A stretch of 64,000 nt of DNA, taken from assembly GCA_021798985.1 (NCBI GenBank), contig JAJZBI010000009.1:9832-73831 (forward strand). The letters run 5' to 3'. How positions within the stretch are numbered: the stretch's first letter is position 1; every line of letters starts with the position of its first letter. This DNA comes from Actinomycetes bacterium (GTDB lineage Bacteria; Actinomycetota; Acidimicrobiia; Acidimicrobiales; Bog-793). Positions 48,407-56,840 of this stretch are shown one piece after another. Below the pieces are notes generated by a model. That model ran no database searches and was not told where the DNA came from. It worked only from the letters and a program-made list of their open reading frames with translations. The translations under genes and the position numbers were made by a program.

Positions 48407-48643
48407 TCAGCCGCGCTCGATGAAGATGCACTCGCCGGGGCACTCCTCGGCGGCTTCGGTCACGGCGTCTTCGAGATCGGGTGCGACGTCGACCATGCCG
48501 GCGGCGCCGCCGGGATCGTTCATCACCTTGTCGCCGTTCTTGACGTAGGCGAGACCGTCGTCGAGCAAGGTGAACACGCTCGGGCAGATCTCTTCGCACA
48601 ATCCGTCACCAGTGCAGAGATCCTGGTCGATCCAGACCTTCAT
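48407..48643 (-). CDS. Small ferredoxin with a C-x2-D-x2-C cluster motif
   Basis: The 78-residue ferredoxin starts [21 protein letters not shown]. The cluster motif is C10-x2-D13-x2-C16-x3-C20, with an aspartate where classical 4Fe-4S ferredoxins have the second cysteine. The last cysteine is in the C-terminal [11 protein letters not shown]. That pattern allows a 3Fe-4S or Asp-ligated 4Fe-4S cluster. It may serve a cytochrome P450 or another oxidoreductase. ATG 48643 has AAAGGAG upstream and a TACGCT -10 at 48678-48683. Ferredoxins next to the proteasome locus occur in other actinobacteria. Confidence 0.85.
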   Translation of the reverse strand: MKVWIDQDLCTGDGLCEEICPSVFTLLDDGLAYVKNGDKVMNDPGGAAGMVDVAPDLEDAVTEAAEECPGECIFIERG

Positions 48644-48677
48644 GGGCGGGCGCGCTCCTTTTGTGGGCCGGCTCTCC

Positions 48678-48683
48678 AGCGTA
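48678..48683 (-). promoter_or_regulatory. Candidate -10 element for the ferredoxin gene
   Basis: TACGCT on the minus strand, giving a leader of ~28 nt that contains AAAGGAG. Confidence 0.4.
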
Positions 48684-48761
48684 TCGGAGCAGCCGCGCGA
48701 CGTCGCGCCAGGCCGGCGCGCGCGGCGGTGATGACGCGCCGGTCCGGCGGGGGCAGAGGTG

Positions 48762-48767
48762 TAGGGT
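48762..48767 (+). promoter_or_regulatory. Candidate -10 element for arc/mpa
   Basis: TAGGGT followed by a ~49-nt leader with AAGGAGG before ATG 48823. Confidence 0.45.
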
Positions 48768-48822
48768 CCGCGAGAACGGTGCTGCAGGAAGAGCATCGGG
48801 CCGGCAAGGAGGTGGTCCAAAG

Positions 48823-50553
48823 ATGGACGAGCAAGAGCTCGCCGAGCTGAGGACGAGGGCCGAGACGGCCGAAGAGGAGATCAACGAGCTCCGTCATCGC
48901 CTCTCTGAGGCGCCCCAGCGCGTCCGCGTCCTCGAAGAGCGCCTACTTGAGGTGAAGGGCCAGCTCGCCCAGGCCCTCGCGCAGAACGAACGGCTGACCT
49001 TCACCCTCCAACAGGCCAAGGAGAACGTCACCGCGCTGCGCGAGGAGGTGGACAAGCTCACGCGGCCCCCGAGCGCGTACGGCACCTTCTTGCAGGCCAA
49101 TGACGACGGCACGGTGGACGTGATGACGAGCGGCCGCAAGATGCGGGTCGCGCTGCACCCCTCGCTCGAGGCGAGCGAGCTCGCCCGGGGCCAAGAGGTC
49201 GTCCTCAACGAGTCCTTCAACGTCGTGCTGGCCCGTAGTGGCGAGCGGGCCGGTGAGGTGGTCACGATCGAGGAGGTGCTCGAGGACGGGACCCGCGCGC
49301 TCGTCGTCGGCCGGGCCGACGAGGTGCGCGTCGCCGAGCTCGCCGCGTCGCTGCAAGGGACGCGGCTGCGCGCGGGCGACAGCGTGCTCATGGACCCACG
49401 CACCGCGCTGCTGCTCGAGAAGCTGCCCCGCCCCGAGATCGACGAGGTGGTGCTCGAAGAGGTGCCCGACGTCGCCTATGGGGACATCGGCGGCCTCGAT
49501 GACCAGATCGAGGCGATCACCGACGCCGTCGAGCTGCCCTTCTTGCACCGCGAGCTGTTCGCCGAGCACCAGCTGCCGGCGCCCAAGGGGATCTTGCTCT
49601 ACGGCCCGCCGGGATGCGGCAAGACGCTGATCGCCAAGGCGGTGGCGAACTCGCTGGCGAAGAAGGTGGCCGAGCGCACCGGGAACGAGAACGTGCGCAG
49701 CTACTTCCTCAACATCAAGGGCCCCGAGCTGTTGAACAAATACGTCGGGGAGACCGAGCGCCAGATCCGCCTCGTCTTCCAGCGGGCGCGGGAGAAGGCC
49801 GCCGAAGGTGTCCCGGTGATCGTCTTCTTCGACGAGATGGACTCGCTGTTCCGTACGCGGGGCACTGGGATCAGTTCGGACATGGAGTCGACGATTGTCC
49901 CCCAGCTGCTGGCGGAGATCGACGGCGTGGAGACGCTGCGCGACGTGATCGTGATCGGCGCCTCCAACCGCGAGGACCTGATCGATCCGGCGATCCTGCG
50001 CCCTGGGCGCCTCGACGTGAAGATCAAGATCGAGCGGCCGAACGAGGCGGCGGCGCAGCAGATCTTCGCCCGCTACCTGCACGCTGGCCTGCCCCTCGAC
50101 GCCGAGGCCGTGAGCCAGCTCGGTGGCGGCGATCCCGAGAAGGCGGTGGCGGCGATGATCGAGCACACCGTGCACGAGATGTACCGCGCCGACGACGAGA
50201 ACCGCTTCTTGGAGGTGACCTACCAAAACGGCGACAAGGAGATCTTGTACTTCAAGGACTTTGCCTCGGGGGCGATGATCGAGAACATCGTCCGGCGGGC
50301 GAAGAAGCTGGCGATCAAGCGGGCGCTGGCGGGCACCGGCCGCGGCATCCGCCAGTCGGACCTGATCGAGTCGATCAAGCAGGAGTACAAGGAGAACGAG
50401 GATCTGCCGAACACGACCAACCCGGACGACTGGGCGAAGATCTCGGGCAAGAAGGGCGAGCGCATCGTCTACGTCCGCACGATCTTCGACCACGGCGACG
50501 AGACGCGTGGCGGCCGGGCGATCGAGCGCGTCGGCACCGGGCAGTACCTGTGA
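48823..50553 (+). CDS. arc: Proteasome-associated AAA ATPase (ARC/Mpa)
   Basis: ARC/Mpa unfolds pupylated proteins and feeds them to the 20S proteasome. The 576-residue protein has an N-terminal coiled coil (~1-80) that binds Pup, an OB domain region ([20 protein letters not shown]), then the AAA domain: Walker A GPPGCGKT with K267 and Walker [13 protein letters not shown]. The C-terminus ends in GTGQYL, the motif that docks into and opens the proteasome gate. ATG 48823 has AAGGAGG upstream; an in-frame extension to 48661 crosses the promoter and is rejected. Confidence 0.96.
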   Translation: MDEQELAELRTRAETAEEEINELRHRLSEAPQRVRVLEERLLEVKGQLAQALAQNERLTFTLQQAKENVTALREEVDKLTRPPSAYGTFLQANDDGTVDVMTSGRKMRVALHPSLEASELARGQEVVLNESFNVVLARSGERAGEVVTIEEVLEDGTRALVVGRADEVRVAELAASLQGTRLRAGDSVLMDPRTALLLEKLPRPEIDEVVLEEVPDVAYGDIGGLDDQIEAITDAVELPFLHRELFAEHQLPAPKGILLYGPPGCGKTLIAKAVANSLAKKVAERTGNENVRSYFLNIKGPELLNKYVGETERQIRLVFQRAREKAAEGVPVIVFFDEMDSLFRTRGTGISSDMESTIVPQLLAEIDGVETLRDVIVIGASNREDLIDPAILRPGRLDVKIKIERPNEAAAQQIFARYLHAGLPLDAEAVSQLGGGDPEKAVAAMIEHTVHEMYRADDENRFLEVTYQNGDKEILYFKDFASGAMIENIVRRAKKLAIKRALAGTGRGIRQSDLIESIKQEYKENEDLPNTTNPDDWAKISGKKGERIVYVRTIFDHGDETRGGRAIERVGTGQYL

Positions 50554-50587
50554 GCGGTTCTCAGCCCGCTGCCGCGGCATGAGCCAC

Positions 50588-50593
50588 TAGCGT
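50588..50593 (+). promoter_or_regulatory. -10 element of a leaderless promoter for dop
   Basis: TAGCGT, 6 nt, then GTG 50600, within the 46-nt arc-dop gap. It could allow dop and downstream genes to be expressed apart from arc. Confidence 0.55.
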
Positions 50594-50599
50594 TCCGAC

Positions 50600-52087
50600 G
50601 TGGCGCTTCCCAAGGTCCTCGGGATCGAGACGGAATACGGCATCCAGGCGGTCAACGTGCCCGACTCCAACCCGACGAGCGCGGCCTCGTTCCTCATCAA
50701 CGCGTACGTGAGCGAGCTCGCCCAAGGGGTCGGCTGGGACTTCGAGGACGAGTCGCCCGGGCGCGACGCCCGAGGGTTCGTGCGCGACGGCGCCCAGGCG
50801 CCAGAGGTCGAGCGGCACCTCGTGAACACGGTGCTGACGAACGGGGCGCGCTACTACGTCGACCACGCCCATCCCGAGTACTCGGGCCCAGAGTGCTCCT
50901 CGCCGCGCCAGCTCGTCACCTACGACCGGGCGGGCGAGGTGATCTTGCAGCGCTCGATGGCCGCGGCGCGCCGCATCTTGCCACCGGGTCAGGAGATCGT
51001 CGTCTACAAGAACAACTCCGACGGCAAGGGCAACTCCTATGGCTGCCATGAGAACTACCTCGTCGACCGCGCCGTCCCCTTCCCCCGGCTCGCCCGCTTG
51101 GCGTGCGCCCACCTCGTTACGCGCCAGATCTACACCGGCGCCGGCAAGGTGGGTTGTGAGGAGGAGGGTGCCGAGCGGGCGCGTTTTGAGATCAGCCAGC
51201 GCGCTGACTTCTTCGAGGAGGAGGTCGGCCTCGAGACGACCCTGAAGCGGCCGATCGTCAACACCCGCGACGAGCCGCACGCCGATCCCCAGCGCTACCG
51301 CCGGCTGCACGTGATCACCGGGGACGCCAACCTCTCCGAGACGGCCACGTTCCTCAAGGTTGGGGTGACCGCCCTCGTCTTGATGCTGCTCGAGGACGAC
51401 GCGCTCGGCTCGCGCGAGCTCGTGCTCGCCGAGCCAGTCCGGGCGATCCACGAGATCTCCCACGACCCGAGCCTGCACACCACGCTCGAGCTCGTGGACG
51501 GGACGACGATGACCCCGCTCGAGCTGCAGTGGGAGCTCTATGACCTCGCCCGCAAGTACGCCGAAGAGCGCGGCCTTGCGGCGATCGGGAGCGAGGAGGA
51601 GGGCGCGGAGGTCCTCCAGCGCTGGGAGCACGTCCTCAGCGCGCTCGAGTCCGACCCCGCCAGCCTGGCCCGCGAGCTCGACTGGGTGGCCAAGTACGAG
51701 CTCGTCAACGCCTACTGCGAGCGCCACGGCTGCGGACTGGACGATCACCGGGTCGCCGCCTTGGACCTGCAGTACCACGACCTGCGGCCCGAGCGGTCGC
51801 TGTTCGGCCGCCTGCGCGTCGACACCTTGATCGACCCCGCCGAGGTCGAGCGCGCCGTCGTGGACCCGCCGCCGAGCACCCGAGCCTTTTTCCGGGGCGA
51901 GTGCCTGAAGCGCTTCGCGCCCTCAATCGTGGCCGCCAACTGGGACTCGATCGTCTTCGACGTCGGCCAGGACGCGCTGCAGCGGGTCCCGATGATGGAA
52001 CCACTGCGGGGAACGGCGGCCCACGTGGGTACGCTGCTCAATGAGGTCCACAGCCCCGCCGAGCTGCTCGCACGGCTCAGCGGGTAG
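50600..52087 (+). CDS. dop: Pup deamidase/depupylase
   Basis: Dop deamidates the C-terminal Gln of Pup and removes Pup from substrates. It belongs to the glutamine-synthetase-like Pup ligase fold. The 495-residue protein begins VLGIETEYGIQ (ATP/Mg-site E10), with a long N-terminal loop containing NPTSAASFLIN that marks Dop rather than PafA. Other matches are [20 protein letters not shown] and [20 protein letters not shown]. It is followed by pup 12 nt later. Confidence 0.95.
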   Translation: MALPKVLGIETEYGIQAVNVPDSNPTSAASFLINAYVSELAQGVGWDFEDESPGRDARGFVRDGAQAPEVERHLVNTVLTNGARYYVDHAHPEYSGPECSSPRQLVTYDRAGEVILQRSMAAARRILPPGQEIVVYKNNSDGKGNSYGCHENYLVDRAVPFPRLARLACAHLVTRQIYTGAGKVGCEEEGAERARFEISQRADFFEEEVGLETTLKRPIVNTRDEPHADPQRYRRLHVITGDANLSETATFLKVGVTALVLMLLEDDALGSRELVLAEPVRAIHEISHDPSLHTTLELVDGTTMTPLELQWELYDLARKYAEERGLAAIGSEEEGAEVLQRWEHVLSALESDPASLARELDWVAKYELVNAYCERHGCGLDDHRVAALDLQYHDLRPERSLFGRLRVDTLIDPAEVERAVVDPPPSTRAFFRGECLKRFAPSIVAANWDSIVFDVGQDALQRVPMMEPLRGTAAHVGTLLNEVHSPAELLARLSG

Positions 52088-52099
52088 GGGAGGAATCTG

Positions 52100-52300
52100 A
52101 TGGCCGAGCGGGAGCTCAAGCGACGCCCGGCGCCCCAACGTGAGGCGCAGGAAACCGAGGAACAAGAGGCACCGACGACGAGCGAGCGCGGTGAGAAGCT
52201 GAAGGCCGAGCTCGACGACTTGTTGGACGAGATCGACGAGGTCCTCGAGGACAACGCCGAGGAGTTCGTCCGCAACTACGTGCAAAAGGGCGGCCAGTAG
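52100..52300 (+). CDS. pup: Prokaryotic ubiquitin-like protein Pup
   Basis: Pup is the small protein tag for proteasomal degradation. The 66-residue sequence is mostly charged and disordered, with a coiled-coil-forming ARC-binding part (EKLKAELDDLLDEIDEVLED) and the C-terminal ligation end VQKGGQ. The terminal Gln means Dop must deamidate it before PafA can attach it. ATG 52100 has GGGGAGGA upstream. It lies between dop and prcB, the canonical place. Confidence 0.96.
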   Translation: MAERELKRRPAPQREAQETEEQEAPTTSERGEKLKAELDDLLDEIDEVLEDNAEEFVRNYVQKGGQ

Positions 52301-52348
52301 CCCTTGGGTCGCGCCCGCGGCCGGGGCCGGTGCGCTCGAGCCGTCCAG

Positions 52349-52354
52349 TAGGGT
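52349..52354 (+). promoter_or_regulatory. Candidate -10 element for prcBA
   Basis: TAGGGT is 9 nt before ATG 52364, so the leader would be 2-3 nt. Near-leaderless. Confidence 0.4.
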
Positions 52355-52363
52355 GAGCCGGCA

Positions 52364-53173
52364 ATGAGCCTCTACCTGTTTGCTCCTCCGGACGACCCGG
52401 GGCCGAGCTTCGCCGCGCTGTGGAGCCGCGTGCACCCCGACACCCCGCTCACGACCCCCATCCCTCCGGGCGAGGTGCGCCATGGCACGACGATCGTGGC
52501 GCTGCGGCATGCCGGCGGGATCGTCATGGCGGGTGACCGTCGCGCGACCGAGGGGGTGAGCATCGCCCATCGCACGATCGAGAAGGTCTTTTCGGCCGAC
52601 CGCTTCTCCGCGGTCGCGATCGCCGGGGCAGCCGGTCCGGCGATCGAGATGGTGCGGCTGTTCCAGACCCAGCTCGAGCACTACGAGAAGGTCGAGGGGG
52701 CGACACTGTCGCTCGAGGGCAAGGCGAACCAGCTCTCCCAGATGGTGCGCGCCCACCTGCCGATGGCAATGCAGGGCCTCGTCGTCGTGCCGCTGTTCGC
52801 CGGGTGGGACGAGCGGCGCGAGGTCGGGCGCATCTTCACCTACGACGTGACCGGCGGGCGCTATGAGGAGGCCGACTTCCACGCCACCGGCTCGGGTGGG
52901 CGCGACGCCAAGACGACGATCAAACTCGGCTATCGCGAGCGCCTGAGCCGCGACGAGGCGGTCGAGCTGGGCGTCCGGGCCCTGTATGAAGCCGCCGACG
53001 AGGATGCCGCGACGGGCGGCCCGGACCCGGTCCGGGGGATCTACCCGACGGTGGCGACCGTCTCGGCGGAGGGCTTCGAGCGCGTGGACGAGGACGAGGT
53101 GGCGGCGCGCTTTGCCGACGTGCTCGCCCGCCGAGAGCGGCCCGGGGGCCGCAGCGGGGGTGATGTCGAATGA
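52364..53173 (+). CDS. prcB: 20S proteasome beta subunit
   Basis: The beta subunit holds the protease sites. The 269-residue precursor has a ~41-residue propeptide cleaved before T42 in GEVRHG-TTIVAL, leaving Thr as the N-terminal nucleophile. The mature domain has GGIVMAGDRRATEG with the catalytic Asp and the K in TIEKVF. The C-terminal ~20 residues are Arg/Gly-rich. Stop overlaps prcA by ATGA, so subunits are made in step. Confidence 0.96.
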   Translation: MSLYLFAPPDDPGPSFAALWSRVHPDTPLTTPIPPGEVRHGTTIVALRHAGGIVMAGDRRATEGVSIAHRTIEKVFSADRFSAVAIAGAAGPAIEMVRLFQTQLEHYEKVEGATLSLEGKANQLSQMVRAHLPMAMQGLVVVPLFAGWDERREVGRIFTYDVTGGRYEEADFHATGSGGRDAKTTIKLGYRERLSRDEAVELGVRALYEAADEDAATGGPDPVRGIYPTVATVSAEGFERVDEDEVAARFADVLARRERPGGRSGGDVE

Positions 53174-53865
53174 CCATGCCGTATTACGTCGCGCCCGAGC
53201 AGGTGATGAAGGACCGGGCCGAGTATGCGCAAAAGGGCATCGCCCGGGGCCGTGCGCTCGTCGCCGCGGTCTTCTCCGACGGCATCGTGATCGTCGCCGA
53301 CAACCCCTCGCGAACCCTGCACAAGATCAGCGAGATCTACGACCGTGTCGCCTTCGCAGGCGTGGGCCGCTACAACGAGTACGACCAGCTGCGCGTCGCC
53401 GGGATCCGCCACGCCGACACCAAGGGCTTCGCCTACTCCCGCGAGGACGTCGACGCGCGCTCGCTGTCGAATATCTACGCGCAGTACCTCGGCCAGGTCT
53501 TCACCCACGAGATGAAGCCGCTCGAGGTGGAGATCCTCGTCGCCGAGCTCGGTATCGTCCCCGGAGACCACCGGCTCTACCACATCGCCTATGACGGGAC
53601 GGTGGTCGACGAGGAGCGCTACAGCGTCCTTGGCGGTGAGGCCGAGGCGATCACGAGCCGCGTGGAGGCCGTGTACTCGCCGAGCTGGACCCTGACCGAG
53701 GCGCTGCGGGCCTGTGTCGCCGCCCTCGGAGGACCGGACCGCACGCTCGCGCCCGATGATCTTGAGGTCGGCCTGCTGGCGGCGACGAACGGACGGCGCG
53801 CCTTCCGGCGCATCGGGGCGGCCGAGCTCGCCGAGCTGCTGGGCGGGGACGCCGGGGAGGCCTAG
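53170..53865 (+). CDS. prcA: 20S proteasome alpha subunit
   Basis: The alpha subunit forms the outer gated rings. The 231-residue protein starts [20 protein letters not shown], the bacterial alpha N-terminus that occludes the pore, and contains [21 protein letters not shown] and [17 protein letters not shown]. It lacks a catalytic threonine start. ATG 53170 overlaps prcB. Its stop overlaps the end of a small gene on the other strand by 4 nt. Confidence 0.95.
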   Translation: MTMPYYVAPEQVMKDRAEYAQKGIARGRALVAAVFSDGIVIVADNPSRTLHKISEIYDRVAFAGVGRYNEYDQLRVAGIRHADTKGFAYSREDVDARSLSNIYAQYLGQVFTHEMKPLEVEILVAELGIVPGDHRLYHIAYDGTVVDEERYSVLGGEAEAITSRVEAVYSPSWTLTEALRACVAALGGPDRTLAPDDLEVGLLAATNGRRAFRRIGAAELAELLGGDAGEA

Positions 53866-54197
53866 CGGCCCTGGCGGCGCCGCGCCCGGCGGCGGAGCCG
53901 GCGGCGCCGGGCCCAGGTGCGGCGCTCGCGCGCGGCGCGCAGCGCGGCGGCGCGGCCCCCCGGCCGGGACGGGCTGAACAGGGCGTCGACGGCATCGGCC
54001 AGAAGGACCTCGCGGGCGAGCAGGAGCTTGGTCGCCGGGACGAGGACGTCGACCAGCCCGGGCAGGGGATAGGGGCCGCCGGTCGTGCCGTGCAGCTCGC
54101 TCGGCACCCCCACCGACCGCAGCCGCGCCGCGAGCACGCGGGCAGGGAACGCCCCCGCAACACTGATCAGGCGCACCATCGGGCTCGCCGGTTCCAT
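53862..54197 (-). CDS. Small hypothetical protein, DUF2007-like N-terminus, inserted antisense between prcA and pafA
   Basis: The 111-residue protein begins near [20 protein letters not shown], followed by [25 protein letters not shown], which resembles small DUF2007-type ligand-binding proteins. The C-terminal ~30 residues are nearly all Arg ([15 protein letters not shown]), suggesting RNA or DNA contact. The stop is inside the prcA end. Start ATG 54197 has TAGCCT 9 nt upstream; ATG 54179 is an alternative. The only minus-strand gene inside the proteasome locus. Function unknown. Confidence 0.6.
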   Translation of the reverse strand: MEPASPMVRLISVAGAFPARVLAARLRSVGVPSELHGTTGGPYPLPGLVDVLVPATKLLLAREVLLADAVDALFSPSRPGGRAAALRAARERRTWARRRRLRRRARRRQGR

Positions 54198-54206
54198 GCG
54201 GCTCCA

Positions 54207-54212
54207 AGGCTA
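54207..54212 (-). promoter_or_regulatory. -10 element for the small antisense gene
   Basis: TAGCCT on the minus strand, 9 nt before ATG 54197. It is 1 bp from the pafA hexamer on the other strand. Confidence 0.4.
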
Positions 54213-54213
54213 C

Positions 54214-54219
54214 TAGGTT
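54214..54219 (+). promoter_or_regulatory. -10 element of a near-leaderless promoter for pafA
   Basis: TAGGTT, 8 nt, then ATG 54228. Confidence 0.45.
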
Positions 54220-54227
54220 GGCCAGCG

Positions 54228-55586
54228 ATGGACCGGCGGATCTTCGGCCTCGAGAACGAGTACGGCGTCACCTGCACGCTGCGTGGCCAGCGCCGCCTCT
54301 CGCCCGACGAGGTGGCGCGCTACCTCTTCCGCCGGGTGGTCTCCTGGGGCCGTTCCTCGAACGTCTTTTTGGAGAACGGCGCCCGGCTCTACCTCGACGT
54401 CGGCAGCCACCCGGAGTACGCGACGCCCGAGTGCGACTCAGTGGAGGACCTCGTCGCCCACGACAAGGCGGGGGAGCGGATCTTAGAGGGCCTCGTCGCC
54501 TCGGCCGAGGCGCGCCTTCGCGACGAGGGGATCCGCGGGGTGGTCTACCTGTTCAAGAACAACACCGACTCGGCGGGCAACTCCTATGGCTGCCACGAGA
54601 ACTACCTGACCAGCCGGCGCGACGACTTCACGCACTACGCGCAGGTGCTGATCCCCTTCCTCGTCACCCGCCAGATCTACGCGGGTGCCGGCAAGATCCT
54701 CCAGACGGCCCGCGGCGCCACCTACTGCATCAGCCAGCGCGCCGAGCACATCTGGGAGGGCGTCTCCTCGGCGACGACGCGCTCGCGCCCGATCATCAAC
54801 ACCCGGGACGAGCCGCACGCGGACGCCGAGCGCTACCGGCGGCTGCACGTGATCGTCGGCGACTCGAACATGAGCGAGTACGCCAGCTTCTTGAAGATCG
54901 GGGCGACGAGCATCTTGCTGCGCATGCTCGAGGACCCGGGCGTGGTGCTGCGGGATCTGACCCTCGAGGACCCGATCCGGGCGATCCGCGAGATCAGCCA
55001 CGACCTCACCTGCCGGCGCAAGGTGCGCCTCGCCAACGGCCGGGAGGCGAGCGCGCTCGACATCCAGTCCGAGTACCTCACCCGGGCCTTGCGCTACGCC
55101 GAGAGCCGGGGCCTGCCACCCCTCGAGCACAAGGCGCTCGACATGTGGCAGCACTGCGTGCAGACGATCGAGAAGGACCCGTTCCTGCTCGATCGGGAGT
55201 GCGACTGGGTGATCAAGCACCGCCTCGTCGAAGCGATGCGTAGCCGGGACGACCTGCCGCTCGGGCACCCCAAGCTGGCGCTGTTGGACCTGCAGTACCA
55301 CGACGTCAGCCGCGAGCGCGGCGTCTTCTACCGCCTGCAGTCCCGTGGAGCGGTCGAGCGCGTGATCACCGACGAGGCGATCACCCAGGCGATGGAGCAG
55401 CCGCCCCAGACGACCCGGGCGCGCCTTCGGGGCGAGTTCATCCGCCGCGCCAAGGAGCGCCGCCGGGACTTCACCGTCGACTGGGTCCACCTCAAGCTGA
55501 ACGACCAGACCCAGCGGACGGTGCTGTTGAAGGACCCCTTCCGCGCGCATGACGAGCGGGTGGAGCGGCTGATCGAGGCGATGTAG
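54228..55586 (+). CDS. pafA: Pup--protein ligase
   Basis: PafA attaches deamidated Pup to lysines of target proteins. The 452-residue enzyme begins [14 protein letters not shown] (ATP/Mg-site Glu) and lacks the extra loop of Dop. Conserved parts include [39 protein letters not shown] and [20 protein letters not shown]. The C-terminal domain has [23 protein letters not shown] 54228 is preferred over an in-frame start at 54090, which lies inside the antisense gene. PafB and PafC, usually next to pafA, are missing here. Confidence 0.95.
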   Translation: MDRRIFGLENEYGVTCTLRGQRRLSPDEVARYLFRRVVSWGRSSNVFLENGARLYLDVGSHPEYATPECDSVEDLVAHDKAGERILEGLVASAEARLRDEGIRGVVYLFKNNTDSAGNSYGCHENYLTSRRDDFTHYAQVLIPFLVTRQIYAGAGKILQTARGATYCISQRAEHIWEGVSSATTRSRPIINTRDEPHADAERYRRLHVIVGDSNMSEYASFLKIGATSILLRMLEDPGVVLRDLTLEDPIRAIREISHDLTCRRKVRLANGREASALDIQSEYLTRALRYAESRGLPPLEHKALDMWQHCVQTIEKDPFLLDRECDWVIKHRLVEAMRSRDDLPLGHPKLALLDLQYHDVSRERGVFYRLQSRGAVERVITDEAITQAMEQPPQTTRARLRGEFIRRAKERRRDFTVDWVHLKLNDQTQRTVLLKDPFRAHDERVERLIEAM

Positions 55587-55600
55587 GGCGCCCCGATAGG

Positions 55601-55606
55601 TAGCAT
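55601..55606 (+). promoter_or_regulatory. -10 element of a leaderless promoter for tatA
   Basis: TAGCAT, 6 nt, then GTG 55613. Confidence 0.6.
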
Positions 55607-55612
55607 GAGCCG

Positions 55613-56086
55613 GTGCTCGGTAGCCTCGACCCGGCGAAGATCCTCTTCATCTTGGTGATCGCGCTCGTCGTCGTCGGCCCCCAGCGCCTCCCCCAGGCGG
55701 CCCGACAGCTCGCCAGCGCCTGGCGCGAGCTCAGCCGCATCCGCGAGACGGTGCGCGAGGAGGTGCGCTCGGCGCTGCCCGACCTCGGCCTCGACGAGCT
55801 GGACCTTCCGCACCTGCCGAAGAATCCCTCGGCCGCCGTCGGCGGCTTCGTCCGTGATCTCGCGAGTGGCTTTGGCGGGACCCAGGTCGCCAATGGGGCG
55901 ACGGGGGGTGACCGCGAGGCGACGGCATCGGCTGCCGAGGTGAGCGTGCACGCCGCGCCCGCCCCGCGAAGCGGCCCCAGCCGCATTGCTTCGGGAAGCC
56001 GGCTGCCCGAGCGGGGGAGCCTCGTGGTCGCCGAGCCGTCCCGGGGCGAGCTCGGCGTGGTCTTCGACGACCCGTCGATGAACTGA
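55613..56086 (+). CDS. tatA: Twin-arginine translocase subunit TatA/TatB
   Basis: The 157-residue protein has a short membrane segment (KILFILVIALVVVGPQRLP), the hinge with conserved GP, and an amphipathic helix (AARQLASAWRELSRIRETVR), the TatA/B layout. The segment FVIALVVVGPQRLPQ is closer to TatB/TatA hybrids. The long C-terminal tail (~90 residues) is Ala/Ser/Pro-rich. GTG 55613 is fixed by the promoter. It is followed by tatC after 7 nt, so TatAC is a two-gene unit here. Confidence 0.88.
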   Translation: MLGSLDPAKILFILVIALVVVGPQRLPQAARQLASAWRELSRIRETVREEVRSALPDLGLDELDLPHLPKNPSAAVGGFVRDLASGFGGTQVANGATGGDREATASAAEVSVHAAPAPRSGPSRIASGSRLPERGSLVVAEPSRGELGVVFDDPSMN

Positions 56087-56093
56087 GCGCACG

Positions 56094-56840
56094 GTGGCGA
56101 CCTTGACCCGCCGGCGCTCGGAGCGGCCCGATCCCGACCAGATGACCCTGGTCGAGCACCTCGCGGAGCTGCGGCGGCGCCTCATCGTCTCGATCGTCTT
56201 CTTCGCCGTCGCGGTGATCGTGGCCTACGTGCTCTACGGGCACATCTTGAGCCTGCTCACGCACCCCTACTGCGTCCTGCAGCCGCACCACTGCAACCTC
56301 GTCGTGCTGGCACCCCTCGACGGCTTTGGGATCCGCCTCGACATCGCCGGCTACGGCGGCTTGCTCCTGGCGTCGCCGGTGCTGCTCTGGCAGCTGTGGG
56401 GCTTCGTCACCCCGGGGCTGAAGGCGCGCGAGAAGCGCTACGCGATCCCCTTCGTCGCCGCCAGCGTGGGCCTGTTCGTCCTCGGGGCGTTCGTCGCCTG
56501 GCTGACGTTCCCCCACGCGCTCGGGTTCTTGAAGGCGGTCGGCGGCAACCAGCTGACCACCTACTACACCGCCCAGAAGTACCTGAGCTTGATCTTGTTG
56601 TTGATGGCGATCTTCGGCGCCACCTTCGAGTTCCCGGTGCTGCTGGTCGCGCTCGAGCTCGCCGGCGTGCTCAGCCCGCAAAAGCTCGCCCGCTTCCGGC
56701 GCTGGGCGATCGTGATCATCGTGTGCGTGGCGGCGATCGTCACCCCGAGCTCAGACCCCTTCTCGATGCTCGCCCTCGCGATCCCGATGATCGTCTTCTA
56801 CGAGCTGTCGATCGTGATTGGGCGGCTGGCGAAGCGGTGA
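56094..56840 (+). CDS. tatC: Twin-arginine translocase subunit TatC
   Basis: TatC recognises twin-arginine signal peptides. The 248-residue protein has the N-terminal signature MTLVEHLAELRRRLIVSI with the conserved Glu, then six membrane segments and the LLWQLWGFVTPGLKAREKRY motif. The conserved SSDPFSM-type stretch appears as TPSSDPFSMLALAIPM. Start GTG 56094. The stop overlaps the helicase gene (GTGA), as in mycobacteria where helY follows tatC. Confidence 0.93.
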   Translation: MATLTRRRSERPDPDQMTLVEHLAELRRRLIVSIVFFAVAVIVAYVLYGHILSLLTHPYCVLQPHHCNLVVLAPLDGFGIRLDIAGYGGLLLASPVLLWQLWGFVTPGLKAREKRYAIPFVAASVGLFVLGAFVAWLTFPHALGFLKAVGGNQLTTYYTAQKYLSLILLLMAIFGATFEFPVLLVALELAGVLSPQKLARFRRWAIVIIVCVAAIVTPSSDPFSMLALAIPMIVFYELSIVIGRLAKR

